A stretch of 64,000 nt of DNA, from NCBI RefSeq assembly GCF_963924675.1, contig NC_089226.1, positions 49,865,124-49,929,123 on the forward strand, written 5' to 3'. The position numbers and the translations under genes are program-made. Positions 39,901 through 47,281 of the stretch are shown piece after piece (the first letter of the stretch is position 1; every line of letters begins with the position of its first letter). The notes under the pieces are model-generated. The model did not search any database and had not been told where the DNA came from. It saw only the letters and a program-made list of their open reading frames with translations. This DNA comes from Phocoena phocoena (Eukaryota > Chordata > Mammalia > Artiodactyla > Phocoenidae).

Positions 39901-41710
39901 ATGCTTCCTTTTAAAATCTCATACTTTAAAAAAAGAACAATAGCTGTTTCACACAGACATTCACAGGAAAAGGTGAATAAGGACTTGTATTTTAGCTGTC
40001 AGACTGAGCATGACAAACTTGTTGGGCCCTAAAGAGAAAAAAAAAAACCTTACTTTTTGTCCTCTTTAAGGTATGAAAGGACCACCTGAAACCGTGTATC
40101 TTGTGAACAGATTTACCCAAAAGAGTGGATGGAACCTAAAGAAGAATGAACCCAAGTCACTTAAAGACTTTTGTTTAAAACACACAACCACGTAGATAAA
40201 AATAAGTCTTGGAAACAAATTCTACACCTTACAAAGGTAAATAAAAAAGACAAATACATATTTTATATGTTTTATTCACAAATTTTATAATACCAGTCAC
40301 ACATTTCAAAACCATTTATTAAAGTCAGACCACTCAGTTTTACACTAGACAGAAAGCGCCTCTAAACAATATATTGGTGGTTGTTGTTAAAGTGGCCTTT
40401 TAAAAGGGGTTCACTCTGCTAAAAGGAGGCTCATCCTGATCATTTCAATCACTAACAACTAGAAAAAAACTAAACCATAAGTACAAGCTTCAAAAATAAC
40501 TTAAAACGTAGTACTGGGAAGCTATTAAAACTCATTACGATAACTAAGTTTAACAGTAACTTTACTTAAATGACAAATCGCTCCCACATGAATCCACAGA
40601 AGAGGAGGACTACAGGGAAATATAGGGTGGCAGAGGACCACTGCTGTCAAGGGGTGAAGCAAAGCACGTCTTCACTTTCAGGGAAGGAAGGGAGGAAAAA
40701 AAGAGAAAAGGAAGAGGAGGAGGAACTGAACTTTTCAAAAGAAAACTACAAGTACTTGTTACCCAGTGGGCCAGTTCTCCACCTACAGGTTGGATAAGAT
40801 CTCCTCCCCACCCCCTCCAACCCCACCCTCAACCCCAATTTCCCGTATCTGGGGGCAAATGAGACCCTCCGATAGGAGAATACAAATTATATCTAGCCGC
40901 CCCCACCCCAAAATGGGGCTGACGGGTGTGAGCAGCTGCCTGGCTGGCAGGGAATGGATTCTCCTCTCTTCCCTTTCGCATCATGTGCTTTTCAGGCGCC
41001 ATGTTGGGCTCCTAACAGGCGGCTGCTCCACTCGGGGCCAAGGCCCTATTCCCACCCCCCAACAGCTCGCTCCCAGGTCCCCCTTCACCTCCTTCCAACC
41101 CACAGAGCACAGTTACCCAAAAGAGTTCGGGGCGGGGGGACGGGGGGAGAACCACTCCCCACCATCCCAGGGGGTTCAAATGGTTTTAACTCTTACTTCC
41201 CCACACAACGAACTGCCTTTAATTCTCCCCCTCCCCGAAGGGCTCTATTCAAAGCGTGTGCGTCGGGATACACGATGCAGTGGCCTAAATAGGGAGCTGG
41301 TAAGCGGAAGTAGGACTCCACCCTTTATCCTCCCCACTCCCTCCCCCCAAGAGAGGCCCACGCTCGAAGCCTGGGCCAGAGACCGAGCCTGAGTTGGAGG
41401 GGGAGGGTTGGAGAGGAGGAACACCGTCCCCCTTTGGATAGAAGCGAGACCTGGGATGAGGCTGACACTAAAATCAGGGAGTATTAGAAGAATAGGAGGC
41501 TGCGGGGTGTATAAAAACCTTGGCGGTTTGGGCCTCGATGAGAGAGACGATCTCCTTGGCGAAGGGCAGGTTCTCCTCGGCTAGAATGGTCAGCATATTG
41601 ATGTGCGGTTTGCTATTGAAGGTCAGGTCTTCGAGTGATGACTGATAATCCCGACAGGCGTCCTCCCGGGCCCCCGCAGTACCGGCCTCGGCCGGCGTCT
41701 GCTCTGACAT
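15703..41710 (-). CDS. PCF11: PCF11, pre-mRNA cleavage complex II protein, 16 coding exons
   Basis: Nuclear factor that binds the Ser2-phosphorylated RNA polymerase II C-terminal domain and, with CLP1 in cleavage factor IIm, drives pre-mRNA 3' cleavage and transcription termination. I joined 16 minus-strand exons; every intron is GT-AG and phases close, giving 1,686 residues. Order of domains: CTD-interaction domain (about residues 14-142, exons 1-3), Gln/Leu/Lys-rich coiled-coil-like segment (about 185-234, exon 4), a long charged Lys/Ser/Arg region with RS motifs (exon 5), a conserved middle segment (exon 7), about 30 FEGP-type repeats (about 900-1265, exon 8), a first zinc finger CxxC...H...H (exon 12), the putative CLP1-contact segment (exon 13) and a second CxxC...H...HxxC finger split over exons 14-15, then an acidic tail. 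No frameshift or stop seen. The gene is recognised from family knowledge, not a search. I recall 1,555 residues for the canonical human entry, so isoform use should be compared. Confidence 0.97.
16100..16351 (+). mobile_element. Long-form CHR SINE, perfect 18-bp TSD
   Basis: TSD AATAAAATGTATATTGAG at 16082-16099 and 16352-16369. In PCF11 intron 15, antisense to the gene. Confidence 0.95.
16537..16739 (-). mobile_element. CHR-type SINE
   Basis: TSD TACCCTAAGGATTTTT at 16521-16536 and 16740-16755. Same orientation as PCF11. Confidence 0.95.
17328..17363 (-). CDS. PCF11: PCF11 coding exon 15, microexon of 36 nt
   Basis: 12 codons, [12 protein letters not shown], phase 0. It completes the second zinc finger (HPSC). 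Flanks are AATCTTCAG-type acceptor (TTCAG) and AAT|GTAAGT donor. Easily missed because of its size. Confidence 0.95.
17364..17934 (-). other. PCF11 intron 14
   Basis: 571 bp. A weak MIR-like stretch lies at about 17640-17780; the rest is unassigned. Confidence 0.55.
17935..18027 (-). CDS. PCF11: PCF11 coding exon 14, second zinc finger, first half
   Basis: 31 codons, phase 0, beginning [13 protein letters not shown], with an acidic run and [13 protein letters not shown]. It supplies the CxxC pair and a His of the second zinc finger. Confidence 0.96.
18028..18425 (-). other. PCF11 intron 13
   Basis: 398 bp, A/T-rich, nothing recognised. Confidence 0.6.
18426..18581 (-). CDS. PCF11: PCF11 coding exon 13
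   Basis: 52 codons, phase 0, from [17 protein letters not shown] to [10 protein letters not shown]. It lies between the two zinc fingers, the region known in the family to contact CLP1. The Glu/Lys-rich middle looks helical. Donor GAG|GTAAAA. Confidence 0.96.
18582..19103 (-). other. PCF11 intron 12
   Basis: 522 bp, A/T-rich, nothing recognised. Confidence 0.6.
19104..19287 (-). CDS. PCF11: PCF11 coding exon 12, first zinc finger
   Basis: 184 nt, phase 2 to 0. Contains CYSCGMRF followed by YADHLDWHY, a CxxC...H...H zinc-binding arrangement, then [13 protein letters not shown]. In cleavage factor II this finger contributes to RNA and complex binding. Donor ACA|GTAAGT. Confidence 0.96.
20167..20338 (-). 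mobile_element. 3'-truncated CHR SINE with TSD
   Basis: Lacks the last ~25 nt of the SINE (the GCCTCTCACTG part on the plus strand) yet has a short A-run after GGCCAC and a TSD (CAGAAAACTGTAT and CAGAAAACTATGTAT). Confidence 0.9.
20540..20710 (+). mobile_element. L1 3' terminal fragment
   Basis: TAGCACAGGAGACTACACTC, CACTTTGCTGTACACCTGAA and CTTCAATT plus A-run. Confidence 0.8.
21347..21452 (-). CDS. PCF11: PCF11 coding exon 11
   Basis: 106 nt, phase 1 to 2. An acidic stretch ([15 protein letters not shown]) followed by [10 protein letters not shown]. Acceptor AATTGAAG is A-rich rather than pyrimidine-rich but gives the only in-phase join; donor AAACA|GTATGT. Confidence 0.93.
21453..21957 (-). 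other. PCF11 intron 10
   Basis: 505 bp, A/T-rich, no repeat recognised. Confidence 0.6.
21958..22077 (-). CDS. PCF11: PCF11 coding exon 10
   Basis: 120 nt, phase 1 to 1, reading [16 protein letters not shown] then [18 protein letters not shown], a conserved amphipathic helix preceding the zinc-finger region. Donor ACAC|GTAAGT. Confidence 0.95.
22985..23130 (+). repeat. L2-like fragment
   Basis: TTAGCACAGTGCCTTGTATA then AATGTCTGTTGAAATGAAAT. Confidence 0.55.
23255..23500 (+). repeat. MIR copy, disrupted by poly(A) insertion
   Basis: AGAGCATGAACTATGGAACC, TCTAGTTGTGTGACATGATC and TTATGAGGATTAAATGAATT follow the MIR consensus in order. The A-run at 23277-23289 interrupts it. Confidence 0.85.
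23261..23303 (+). mobile_element. Poly(A)-only insertion with 16-bp TSD
   Basis: AAGAGCATGAACTATG occurs at 23261-23276 and again at 23288-23303, with only an A-run between. The arrangement is what a retroposition event leaves when nothing but the tail is copied. Confidence 0.7.
23512..23850 (+). mobile_element. Older L1 3' end fragment
   Basis: L1 ORF2-end/3' UTR text (ATGATATCACTTAGACATGG, TGTATTGTACACCTATAAC). Immediately followed by a second L1. Confidence 0.8.
23875..25062 (+). mobile_element. 5'-truncated L1 with ORF2 3' remnant
   Basis: Encodes broken ORF2 C-terminal pieces ([18 protein letters not shown] at 23893 onward, and [20 protein letters not shown] near 24520), then the 3' UTR and CTCCAATAAAGATTT end. 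Antisense to PCF11, in intron 9. Frames are interrupted, so not active. Confidence 0.92.
25254..25380 (-). mobile_element. Short CHR-related SINE
   Basis: Minus-strand short form with CTGACCAGGGATC core; flanked by GAACAGCTGTTTA and GAACAACTATTTA. Confidence 0.9.
25440..25535 (+). repeat. L2-like 3' end
   Basis: AGCACAATGCCTAGAATATA and TGTTTGGATGAATAAATGAA. Confidence 0.55.
25915..26125 (-). repeat. MIR/L2-like fragment
   Basis: GATCTCATTTGATTCTCTGG and GATTCTAACCCTGGTCTTCTG in reverse orientation. Confidence 0.55.
26500..26623 (-). mobile_element. Short CHR-related SINE
   Basis: Minus-strand short form, poly(T) at left, AACCAGGGATTGAACCC core. Confidence 0.9.
26630..26840 (-). mobile_element. 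CHR-type SINE next to another SINE
   Basis: Full-length copy immediately beside the short SINE ending at 26623, both minus strand. Confidence 0.93.
27426..27525 (-). CDS. PCF11: PCF11 coding exon 9
   Basis: 100 nt, phase 0 to 1, reading [16 protein letters not shown] to AFVQNPS. Low-complexity Gln/Pro/Val segment linking the repeat region to the C-terminal half. Acceptor TCTTAAAG, donor TTCAG|GTATGT. Confidence 0.94.
27526..29404 (-). other. PCF11 intron 8
   Basis: 1.9 kb, with a MIR-like piece near 27800, a G-run at 29093-29109 and otherwise unassigned A/T-rich DNA. Confidence 0.65.
29405..30969 (-). CDS. PCF11: PCF11 coding exon 8, FEGP-repeat exon
   Basis: 1,565 nt, phase 1 to 0. After a 70-residue lead ([14 protein letters not shown]) it encodes about 30 tandem units of roughly 13 residues with the core (L/I/M)RFEGP or RFDGP followed by a Gly/Pro/Gln-rich spacer (HGQPVGG type). 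The tail is Asn/Gln/Phe-rich ([12 protein letters not shown]) and ends NIQASQQ. FEGP repeats are a known hallmark of vertebrate PCF11. Donor CAG|GTAAGT. Confidence 0.97.
30970..31514 (-). other. PCF11 intron 7
   Basis: 545 bp, largely occupied by an old MIR-like copy at about 31115-31350. Confidence 0.7.
31115..31350 (+). repeat. MIR copy
   Basis: CTGTAAAATGGGGATAATAT and GTGAGGATTAAATCAG. Confidence 0.85.
31515..31998 (-). CDS. PCF11: PCF11 coding exon 7
   Basis: 484 nt, phase 0 to 1. Starts [15 protein letters not shown]; contains a conserved [15 protein letters not shown] helix and the [20 protein letters not shown] segment. Ends SAKG at donor AAAG|GTAGAA. The middle of PCF11 has no named fold here that I can assign. 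Confidence 0.96.
32106..32286 (-). CDS. PCF11: PCF11 coding exon 6
   Basis: 181 nt, phase 2 to 0. Reads [18 protein letters not shown] onward to KRELLQK. Too short for easy detection as an open frame, but it is the only segment that joins exons 5 and 7 in phase with consensus sites (acceptor GGTTTCAG, donor AAAAG|GTAACT). Confidence 0.93.
32287..32694 (-). other. PCF11 intron 5
   Basis: 408 bp, largely occupied by an old MIR-like copy at about 32405-32615. Confidence 0.7.
32405..32615 (+). repeat. MIR copy
   Basis: CTTCAGTTTCCTTATACGTA and AATAATGGTACTTAACCCAC. Confidence 0.8.
32695..33812 (-). CDS. PCF11: PCF11 coding exon 5, charged Lys/Ser/Arg-rich region
   Basis: 1,118 nt, starting AVSLSVQQE and ending in phase 2 within ENK(R/S). 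Composition is strongly polar and charged, with a [11 protein letters not shown] run and RS-type motifs ([25 protein letters not shown]) typical of disordered RNA-processing proteins. No stop interrupts the frame. Acceptor GTATTTCAG, donor AAAAG|GTAGGT. Confidence 0.96.
33813..34997 (-). other. PCF11 intron 4
   Basis: 1.2 kb with one CHR SINE at 34510-34710; the remainder is unassigned A/T-rich DNA. Confidence 0.7.
34510..34710 (-). mobile_element. CHR-type SINE
   Basis: Full-length copy in PCF11 intron 4, sense to the gene, the only SINE between 26.8 and 44.3 kb. Confidence 0.95.
34998..35192 (-). CDS. PCF11: PCF11 coding exon 4
   Basis: 65 codons, phase 0. Starts [10 protein letters not shown], a proline/serine linker, then a Gln/Leu/Lys-rich segment ([18 protein letters not shown]) likely to form a long helix or coiled coil. 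Ends AKAQL at donor CTG|GTAAGT. Confidence 0.96.
35193..35561 (-). other. PCF11 intron 3
   Basis: 369 bp, A/T-rich, no recognisable repeat or extra exon. Confidence 0.7.
35562..35750 (-). CDS. PCF11: PCF11 coding exon 3
   Basis: 63 codons, phase 0, beginning [10 protein letters not shown] and ending FLNKS. It carries the last helices of the CTD-interaction domain ([19 protein letters not shown]) and the linker that follows. Acceptor TCTAG, donor TCG|GTAAGT is a strong consensus site. Confidence 0.97.
35751..37689 (-). other. PCF11 intron 2
   Basis: 1.9 kb of A/T-rich sequence. Only a poly(A) run at about 37253-37276 stands out; no SINE or L1 copy was recognised. Confidence 0.7.
37690..37815 (-). 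CDS. PCF11: PCF11 coding exon 2
   Basis: 42 codons, phase 0 at both ends, beginning [10 protein letters not shown] and ending CVFEK. It contains the MDSIVKNVG stretch that forms part of the CTD-binding groove in the CID fold. Acceptor TTACTTCAG, donor AAG|GTATAT. Confidence 0.97.
37816..41518 (-). other. PCF11 intron 1 (3.7 kb, SINE-free)
   Basis: Contains the downstream part of the CpG island, several AATAAA signals and a GC-poor remainder. I see no SINE, L1 or LTR in it, in contrast with flanking DNA. Plus-strand open frames at 40.6-41.4 kb are by-products of GC-rich composition. Confidence 0.7.
40271..40320 (-). terminator. PCF11: Candidate intronic polyadenylation signals in PCF11 intron 1
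   Basis: Two minus-strand AATAAA hexamers, 40320-40315 and 40276-40271, about 1.7 kb from the promoter. Others in the same intron are at 39233-39228 and 39117-39112. PCF11 is known to limit its own expression by premature cleavage and polyadenylation in intron 1; which of these is used cannot be told from sequence. Confidence 0.5.
41519..41710 (-). CDS. PCF11: PCF11 coding exon 1 (start codon)
   Basis: 64 codons from ATG at 41710-41708, beginning [10 protein letters not shown] and ending at AQTAK. It holds the first helices of the CTD-interaction domain. The start is chosen because it matches the known PCF11 N-terminus; an in-frame GTG lies upstream at 41827 but no upstream ATG is in frame. 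The donor is AAG|GTTTTTATA, lacking the usual A/G at +3 and G at +5, so it is predicted to be weak. If unspliced, translation adds 14 residues and stops. Confidence 0.97.
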
Positions 41711-42025
41711 TGCGCCGCGGCCCCCCTCCGAGGTCCGCCGCAGCTGAAGCTGAAGCCGCTCTCGATACCCCGCCTCCCTTCCGACTCCTCTTCCTCTCCC
41801 CGGGTCTCGCGGCTCCGGCTTCACCACATGCTGACCGCGGAGGGGGGTTGGGGGACGACACGGGGGGAACCTCGGGTGTGAAACGCCGCCGTCTCACGGG
41901 TGATCTCCGTCCACTTCCAGCCGCCACAGACTCTTCTTTCTCCACAGACACAAAATGGCGGCGGCTCCAGCTCCGAAAATGTCTGTGCTCCCAACCGCTG
42001 CGTCGTGCGAAATGAGCTAGGGGAG
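41711..42025 (-). other. PCF11: PCF11 5' untranslated region (predicted)
   Basis: GC-rich leader between the likely start region and the ATG at 41710. It has a YY1-like AAAATGGCGGC on the plus strand at 41952-41962 (minus GCCGCCATTTT), often found just downstream of start sites. The exact start site is inferred. Confidence 0.6.
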
Positions 42026-42085
42026 GGGAATTGTGCGGTAAAGGGGCGGGGCCGTTTATAAAGCCAGGCGTGATTGGCTCGCCCA
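42025..42085 (-). promoter_or_regulatory. PCF11: PCF11 core promoter
   Basis: Reading the minus strand 5' to 3': a CCAAT box (42077-42073), a TTTATAAA TATA-like element (42062-42055) and a GC box (42051-42043), within a CpG island. The presence of a TATA-like box in a CpG-island promoter is somewhat unusual. Start of transcription is inferred to lie around 42025-41980. Confidence 0.65.
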
Positions 42086-42707
42086 GCCAGGTCGCCAGCC
42101 CCGCCCCCCCGCCCTTCCGCTGAAAGTCCTGGCTCCACCTTCTTCTCGGGATTCTACCCGGGCTTTCGCAACACCTACTGCTCAGAAGTGGGGTGGAAAA
42201 GACGGCCCCTCTCATTGGCCGATTCATAAAGCACCGGCCTGTCATTTGTTACCATAACAACCCGTTCAGGGAGGCCAATAGGCCTGGGGAAGGCTGTTCC
42301 CGAGGCCCAACCCAACCAGTTTAAGGGGAAAGCTCAGTCGTCCCCTCTTCTACCCTCTCTCTGCGACGCCCTAGCCGCCAAGCCGCTCCGTCAATCATCA
42401 TCCCTTCAGCCTGCTGGGCCGCCGCCACGGGGGTGGGGGCTGAGCCGAGCGGAGGCTTTCGACCCGACCCGCCCCCCCACGTCGCCACTCGCGACTCAGG
42501 TGCTTTCGAAAGCCTGGGCGGGTCTAGCTGCTGCGGCCGACTGTCCTTCCCGGAACTGAGGCCCGAAGGGAGGCGCCGGGTTCACCCGGAACCTCGGGAA
42601 GGACCCCTAGAGTTGGCTTCAGCACACTGCTTCCCACTTCCACAAACAAAAACACCTAGGCTGGCGCTCTGGTGTTGAACCCCGAGGAAAATGCCTTTAT
42701 TTAGAGG

Positions 42708-42708
<1 letters not shown>

Positions 42709-42751
<43 letters not shown>
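42709..42751. repeat. Compound (GT)n(GA)n microsatellite
   Basis: About 12 GT units run directly into about 9 GA units, some 700 bp upstream of the PCF11 promoter. Confidence 0.95.
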
Positions 42752-43244
42752 AACGCTTTTCCATAAGGGATTTGGAGGAGATCTTTGGGAAGCCTACTTC
42801 GAGCACTAGGAAAGGTTTCTCACAACAGCCAGCCACACCCAGCCCCGAGCCGATAGCTCCTCGATCTTCTGCACTTCGAAACACACCTAGGATACGCAAT
42901 TTCGGTCACGTAGATAATATATATTTTACTTCTAAGGATCCTAAAATCCTGTTTGGAGGCTGGAAATGATGCAAAACACAAACCATTCAAGTAGTTCTGC
43001 CGTGGAGCTGCAGCATAACACAATAAACTAAAAGGGTATTTTTTTCGTTGAGTAGAGATAGTAAGGTAGGTGTAGGCTAAAAAAAAAAAATTAGGTATTA
43101 ATTACATAAAATGTGCGTCACCATTGTCCTCAGGCTACTAGGCTCTGCAGAGGTACTTTGTTGTTCCCCAGAAGAAACCGCTCTTAAGAAATGAAGTAGT
43201 TCCTTTATTTGTCCCATATAAAGTAACATTTTCATTACTTTTTG

Positions 43245-43345
43245 TTTTGGGGTTTTTCAGCAGCTTTATTGAGGTGTTATTGATATATAAGAAACTGCAC
43301 ATATTTAAAGTGTACAGGATTGGTTTGACATGTGTTTTTCATTTC
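43245..43345 (+). mobile_element. Old L1-like fragment
   Basis: CAGCTTTATTGAGGTGTTAT and TTTAAAGTGTACAGGATTGG are typical of a widespread mammalian L1 piece. Confidence 0.6.
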
Positions 43346-44290
43346 TTCCTAACGTGATATCGCATATAAATGAGAAGCCTGGGGAGGAGAGCTTATCTTT
43401 TGTCATTTGAAACTAAGGAATATTGTTGAATAGGTATTTATGGATCTCAACTGCATACCATTGTTAGTGATGATACTTAGATATAACAGACACAGTTAAA
43501 ATTAAGGAGCTGTCAACGTTCCTGTTTTCTGGAGGGACATGTCGGCAGTAAAATAGTCCTAATAGTTTTGCTTGTAATTTTAAAGCTCAATTTAGTTACT
43601 AAACTTTGAGTTACAGAAAATATCTGCCTTTCCTTATTCTTTTATATCATCTTAACAACCAAGTGAACTTTTAAAAAATAAGTTTTCGAAGATCTGATTT
43701 GGCTTCTATTGTATCCCTCCGAAGCTACACAGAGAGTAAACAATATATGCTTAGCATATAAATCAGCAAATCTATGTACCCACAAAAGACGTGGAAAACT
43801 CAAGAGCGACGTAGCAACTGTATTTGAGTCATGTGCTATACTACAGGAATACTTTTACTTTATATCCTCTGGACAGACCACGAACTAGATAATCAGTATT
43901 TTTAAACACACAAATGAATGCATGAAACTTCTCCCGTGATAGTTTCAATGCCGGTTCTTTCATCAAAATATGCAGCTAATGCACTCTGCACCAACATTAA
44001 GCCCATCTCTATGCTAGGTGCAGTGGTGACCATAATAGGTCCTTGGCCTGGCCTTCACGAAATTTATAGCCCAATTATAATCTCATGGGATAATATGAAA
44101 AAGTACTACACCTGACCAGGAAACAGTGGGTATCCCAGAGCTATTTCAAAAAATCAAACCCTCTGGTTATATTTCCTTTTTTTTGTTTTGTTTTGAGGAA
44201 AATAACTACACTCCTCCCGTGGTTCAGAGTGCTTACAAGAGGACTTAATGCCCCCCCCCAAAAAAATCCTCTGTTCTAAGAAATCAAGTA

Positions 44291-44637
44291 CTTTTTTTTT
44301 TTAATTTTATTTATTTTTGGCTGCGTTGGGTCTTTGTTGCTGCGCGGGGTCTTTCTCTAGTTGCCGCGAGCAGGGGCTACTCTTCATTTTGGTGTATGGG
44401 CTTCTCATTGCAGTGGCTTCTCTTGTTGCGGAGCACAGGTTTAGGTGCAGGGGCTTCAGTAGTTGCGGCATGCGGGCTCAGTAGTTGTGGCTTACGGGCT
44501 CTAGAGCGCAGGCTCTGTCGTTGTGGCACACGGGCTTAGTTGCTCCGCAGCATGTGGGATCTTCCCAGACCAGGGATCCAACCGTGTCCCCTGCATCGGC
44601 AGGCGGATTCTCAACCACTGCGCCGCCAGGGAAGTCC
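44291..44637 (-). mobile_element. Long-form CHR SINE
   Basis: Long form with the extra CAACTACTGAGCC-type block (minus strand) and AT-rich tail; TCAAGTAC flanks both ends. Confidence 0.93.
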
Positions 44638-44863
44638 TCAAGTACCTTTTTGATGTAAATGTTTGATGCCATCAGAAAGACTAAAATGTGTATACTAAAC
44701 ACGTTGAGCATATAAATCAGCAAATCTATAGAAAGTAAAAAGGAAATAAGGGAATAAGAATTAAAAAGGAATCCCTTTAAAAACATATAGTTAACTAACA
44801 CTGCCAGGAGGTGGAATATTGCCTTTAACATGTGAATCCAGTGTGTATCAATAATATGCAGGA

Positions 44864-45028
44864 GGGTCTTCTCTGGTGGCGCAGTGGTTGAGAGAAGATC
44901 CCACATGCCGCGGAGCGGCTGGGCCCGTGAGCCATGGCCGCTGAGCCTGCGCATCCGGAGCCTGTGCTCCGCAACGGGAGAGGCCACAACAGTGAGAGAC
45001 CCGCGTACCACAAAAAAAAAAAAAAAAA
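44864..45028 (+). mobile_element. CHR SINE with internal deletion
   Basis: Head GGTCTTCTCTGGTGGCGCAGTGGTTGAGAG is split-joined straight to GAAGATCCCACATGCC, removing the B box (about 65 nt). Ends in poly(A). Confidence 0.9.
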
Positions 45029-45635
45029 GAATAAAGCAGTTCTAGTGTTAGCTCTAAAGGAAGTTCTAAAATTGACATGTAGTATATATTCAATGAATAC
45101 TTGTTGATTACTTGTTGACTGATCCAGAACTTCTGATTTCAGTTTCACCTAGCTTGTCCACTGTTGTATTCCAGTAGCTCAAATAGGGAAATACAGGGTC
45201 AGTTGAGTTATGGAGTTTAGAGATAGAGATTATCAGTGGGGAGAGGCTGACTGACAATTCAAATGATGTGATCACCATGTTCTAAAAACCAGTTCATAGT
45301 TTTTTGGGCCTTAGAAATTTTGCCAGCAACCCTACTTTTAGCAATCTTATCACTCATTTGCAGAAAAATATGACTTGATACAATTTCTCAATTTGTTTTG
45401 CTCCCATATATTTATCTTAAGCATTCGGCATTTCCTTCCAATTGTGCATGAAAAAAGCAAAAGAATATGCAGCAAATGTATACTAATAGAAAAACTCTGA
45501 AATATTATTTCATAAAAAATTATATGTAGATAGATTTCCTTGCTAAAAAGTTGTTTTTTTCATTAGCCTATTCAACATGGCCCCTGCTTTTGTGGAGATA
45601 GTTACACTGTATATATGTAGTCTTTATTCTATGTA

Positions 45636-45636
<1 letters not shown>

Positions 45637-45676
<40 letters not shown>
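45637..45676. repeat. (GA)n microsatellite
   Basis: About 20 GA units without interruption. Confidence 0.95.
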
Positions 45677-45679
<3 letters not shown>

Positions 45680-46724
45680 TAGTCTGCTGGGTGAGATAAG
45701 CAATTAAACCAACAATTACCATACAGTGTGACAAGATAGCAGGATAGACCATAAGTATGAAAGAAGCATCTAAATCAGACTGGAGTGGTCAGGTAAGCCC
45801 TCCCTGAATTGTTAACAGTTGTCAGGTTTCAAAGGAGTGAATTGGAATAACTAGATTAAGGGAGAAAAGGGCATTCCTGGTAAAAAAGACAGGTAGATCC
45901 AGGTTTTGTGGGTCCCAAAGCACACACAACTTGGAAGACTTTCTTGGAGAAAAGAACACAATATTACATATATAAAATTTTATGGCCCATGTTAAGTGAG
46001 TTTTTGCCGGTTTCACTCTGTGTCCACCTATGTGAAGAGACCTGTTCAAAGAAGGAAATATATCTCTGAGATGTGCAAGTATTTCAAAACAGATCAAAAA
46101 TATGTGTGTAGGAGAATTTATGAGATAAGAGCCAATCACAAATGATCTCTTATGAGCTTTGTAGTACAAGAAATGGGAGTCCACTGAAGGATTTTTATGA
46201 GGGATTGGGCTAGATTTTTGTATGAAAACGATATTTCTGGCAGTGCCAGGTTTGGTTAAAAAATTATTACATTTCTTTTAAACACTTAGGGTTGTCTTTT
46301 TTTGTATTTAAGTAAAAAAATGATGTTGCTTAAACAAAGGGAACTACAGTGTAAGTTTCATGGGGGGAAAAGTGGTTATACGTAATGTTATTTTGATGTA
46401 TAGGTTTGGTTATAAAATTTACTCTGAGAATTATGTGGATTAGTTTTAACTGCATCACATTCTAAAATTCATTTCCCAGATTATTTGGTGGTTGAAATTC
46501 TTGTGATTCAAAATAAAAAGCCCTGTTCTTCTTATCACTTAAGTCATTTTCTGGTACTGACTTTTGCTCTGAGAGGCTCAGTTCATCTAATTCCAGGACT
46601 GTTCTGTGCCAGGAAATAAACTGGGCCAAGGCAAGAATAGAGCCTGTTATCAGGTAAGTGAATTAAACTGAAGGAGTGTACACATATACTGCATGGAGAA
46701 ACCATAAGTCAGAATAGTGGTTCA

Positions 46725-46900
46725 AAGCATGGAGGATGATAAAATAGTTTCACTCCTTTCCCTGTAGCAGCTTCTTAGCCCAATGTCTCTAAGAAAGTTA
46801 TCTCCGTCTTTAAGCTTCTGGTTTCTAATATGTAAAAAGGAATTAATGATGTCTCACCTCACAAGGTAATTACAAGGATGGAATGAGATGATAGATATTA
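46725..46900 (+). repeat. MIR-like fragment
   Basis: TAATATGTAAAAAGGAATTA and CTCACAAGGTAATTACAAGG. Confidence 0.6.
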
Positions 46901-47281
46901 TTGTGGGCTTTGTCCTGGTACATTGACCCAGCAATTCTAAGAACAGAAGACAGATTTACTCACGTGTGGGAAATAAAGTGTGTAGAAGGTTACTCATCTT
47001 AGCATGGCTTGAAGTAGCAACACACTGAAAACAATTGAAATGTCCATTGGCAGGGGACAGACTAAATTATGGTACACCTGTGCAATAGATCAGTTCTCAA
47101 ACGTTTTAGTCTCAAGACCATGTTACACTCTTAAAAATTATTGAGGACCCCCAATAGCTTTAGTTTATATGGATTACATCTACTAATGTTTATCATTTTA
47201 AAACTTAGAACTTAGACATAAAAATATTTATTCATTTAAAATAATAATAAACGCTTTACATGTTAATATAAAAACATTATT

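Larger units (their letters stand above)
40900..42650. promoter_or_regulatory. CpG island over PCF11 exon 1 and promoter
   Basis: GC-rich, CpG-dense stretch covering the first exon, start of intron 1 and about 0.6 kb upstream. Upstream plus-strand CCAAT/ATTGG elements at about 42214 and 42274 suggest divergent activity. Extent judged by eye. Confidence 0.8.

Noticed and set aside
40766..41392. 208-codon plus-strand open frame in PCF11 intron 1
   Set aside because: Lies in GC-rich, C-tract-rich DNA antisense to PCF11, with Pro/Ser/Arg low-complexity composition, no domain and no splice or promoter support.
41613..42245. 210-codon minus-strand open frame over the PCF11 promoter
   Set aside because: Overlaps exon 1 in another frame and spans the promoter; openness is explained by CpG-island composition.
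45822..46184. 120-codon minus-strand open frame
   Set aside because: In degraded repeat-like DNA, no recognisable motif, no promoter or splice context.
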